Origin: Drechmeria coniospora
Lineage: Eukaryota > Ascomycota > Sordariomycetes > Hypocreales > Ophiocordycipitaceae
Assembly: GCF_001625195.1 (NCBI RefSeq)
Contig: NC_054389.1
Coordinates: 9,978,520 to 10,042,519 of the forward strand
Length of the DNA stretch: 64,000 bases
Direction of reading: 5' to 3'
In this document: positions 63,679-64,000 of the stretch, one piece after another
Layout of the letters: every line of letters begins with the position of its first letter
Position numbering within the stretch: the first letter of the stretch is position 1
The notes under the pieces: model-generated
What the model saw: the letters and a program-made list of their open reading frames with translations, nothing else
The model's database searches: none
What the model was told of the DNA's origin: nothing
Program-made: the position numbers and the translations under genes

Positions 63679-64000
63679 TCATGCATGTTGGCTCCGGCCT
63701 GCGCCTCTCTCTCCCTCCCCGTCTGCCTCCTCTGCCCCCGCATCCACATCCGCGTCGGCCCTCTTGACGCCCACCACTACCAGGTTTCGCGGGCTTTCGC
63801 CAAAGTCGAACACGGTTTCCACCCACGCATCGCTCACCACATCCGACTGCTCCTTGAGATAGGTCCATCGATCCGTCACAATCAGCGCCTCGACGACCGT
63901 CGCGCTGAATGCCATCAAGCTCCACATGACACAGAGCTCCTTGCGACGGGGCAGGTACGCCGCCTCATACGCGTCAATCTCCTCGTCGGTCACGTCCGCC
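63679..64000 (-). CDS. C-terminal part of an unrecognised protein (runs off right edge)
   Basis: The last ~106 codons of a gene whose 5' part lies beyond the window. The frame enters at the edge as ADVTDEEIDAYEAAYLPRRK and continues ELCVMWSLMAFSATVVEALI, VTDRWTYLKEQ, WVETVFDFGESPRNLVVVGVKR. It ends in an acidic/Gly-rich tail and a stop at 63679. The ordered, hydrophobic-patterned segment looks like a real conserved C-terminus; the SPRNLVVVGVK strand is reminiscent of the last beta-strand of Rossmann-type methyltransferases, but I cannot assign a family. The 3' flank is the CCCCATG repeat. Confidence 0.65.
   Translation of the reverse strand, partial: ADVTDEEIDAYEAAYLPRRKELCVMWSLMAFSATVVEALIVTDRWTYLKEQSDVVSDAWVETVFDFGESPRNLVVVGVKRADADVDAGAEEADGEGERGAGRSQHA

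Noticed and set aside
1..64000. tRNA, rRNA or other structural RNA genes
   Set aside because: Scanning by eye for tRNA B-box-like GGTTCGAAnCC and matching acceptor stems found no convincing candidate; a covariance-model search would be decisive.

Overview
The window is nuclear DNA of a filamentous ascomycete. Genes are GC-rich and carry short introns (about 50-110 bp, GT..AG, often with a CTAAC- or CTGAC-like branch site). SEC8, KNR4, HID1-, PET127-, VMA1- and YIH1-type proteins give a typical Pezizomycotina housekeeping set. A secreted heat-labile-enterotoxin-type ADP-ribosyltransferase, a secreted protein-arginine deiminase, an AA11 lytic polysaccharide monooxygenase and a secreted acid sphingomyelinase point to Hypocreales with an invertebrate-parasitic or nematophagous life style (Drechmeria/Ophiocordycipitaceae-like). 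That placement is inference; no database was consulted.

Layout. 1-214: 5' end of HIS3 (-). 1199-1872: gamma-glutamylcyclotransferase/AIG2-like gene (+) with an 8-bp microexon. 5828-6919: AA11 LPMO (+). 8651-12004: SEC8 (+) with an N-terminal GNDY repeat. 16837-18554: KNR4/SMI1 (+). 19625-19969: weak secreted-peptide candidate (+). 20006-21535: ADP-ribosyltransferase (-). 25466-30110: ABCC-type transporter (+) broken by a one-base frameshift in the sequence as given. 30519-32477: F-box/propeller protein (-). 33993-36419: S9 peptidase with an embedded pVHL beta-domain (-). 37236-39133: secreted PAD (-). 41743-44479: HID1 (-). 45081-48104: PET127 (+). 50681-52846: acid sphingomyelinase (+). 55322-57493: V-ATPase subunit A (+). 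58063-58995: YIH1/IMPACT (+). 59640-61180: CASTOR/GATSL-like ACT protein (-). 63679-64000: C-terminal end of an unrecognised protein (-).

Long intergenic stretches are dominated by a dispersed vocabulary of GTAC-anchored palindromic words (TACGGAGTA/TACTCCGTA, GTACATGTAC, GTACTTGTAC), densest at about 12.4-15.9 kb. Two further signals stand out. One is a family of roughly 80-bp, TA-flanked, near-palindromic miniature elements with three copies here (24.5, 39.7 and 39.9 kb). The other is the pVHL-type domain in the S9 peptidase, which keeps all five residues of the hydroxyproline pocket at the human spacing. Next to a secreted PAD, this suggests, as inference only, enzymes acting on hydroxyproline- or arginine-rich animal proteins such as cuticle collagen.

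Exon boundaries were placed by eye from splice motifs, reading phase and family conservation; they are predictions without transcript data.
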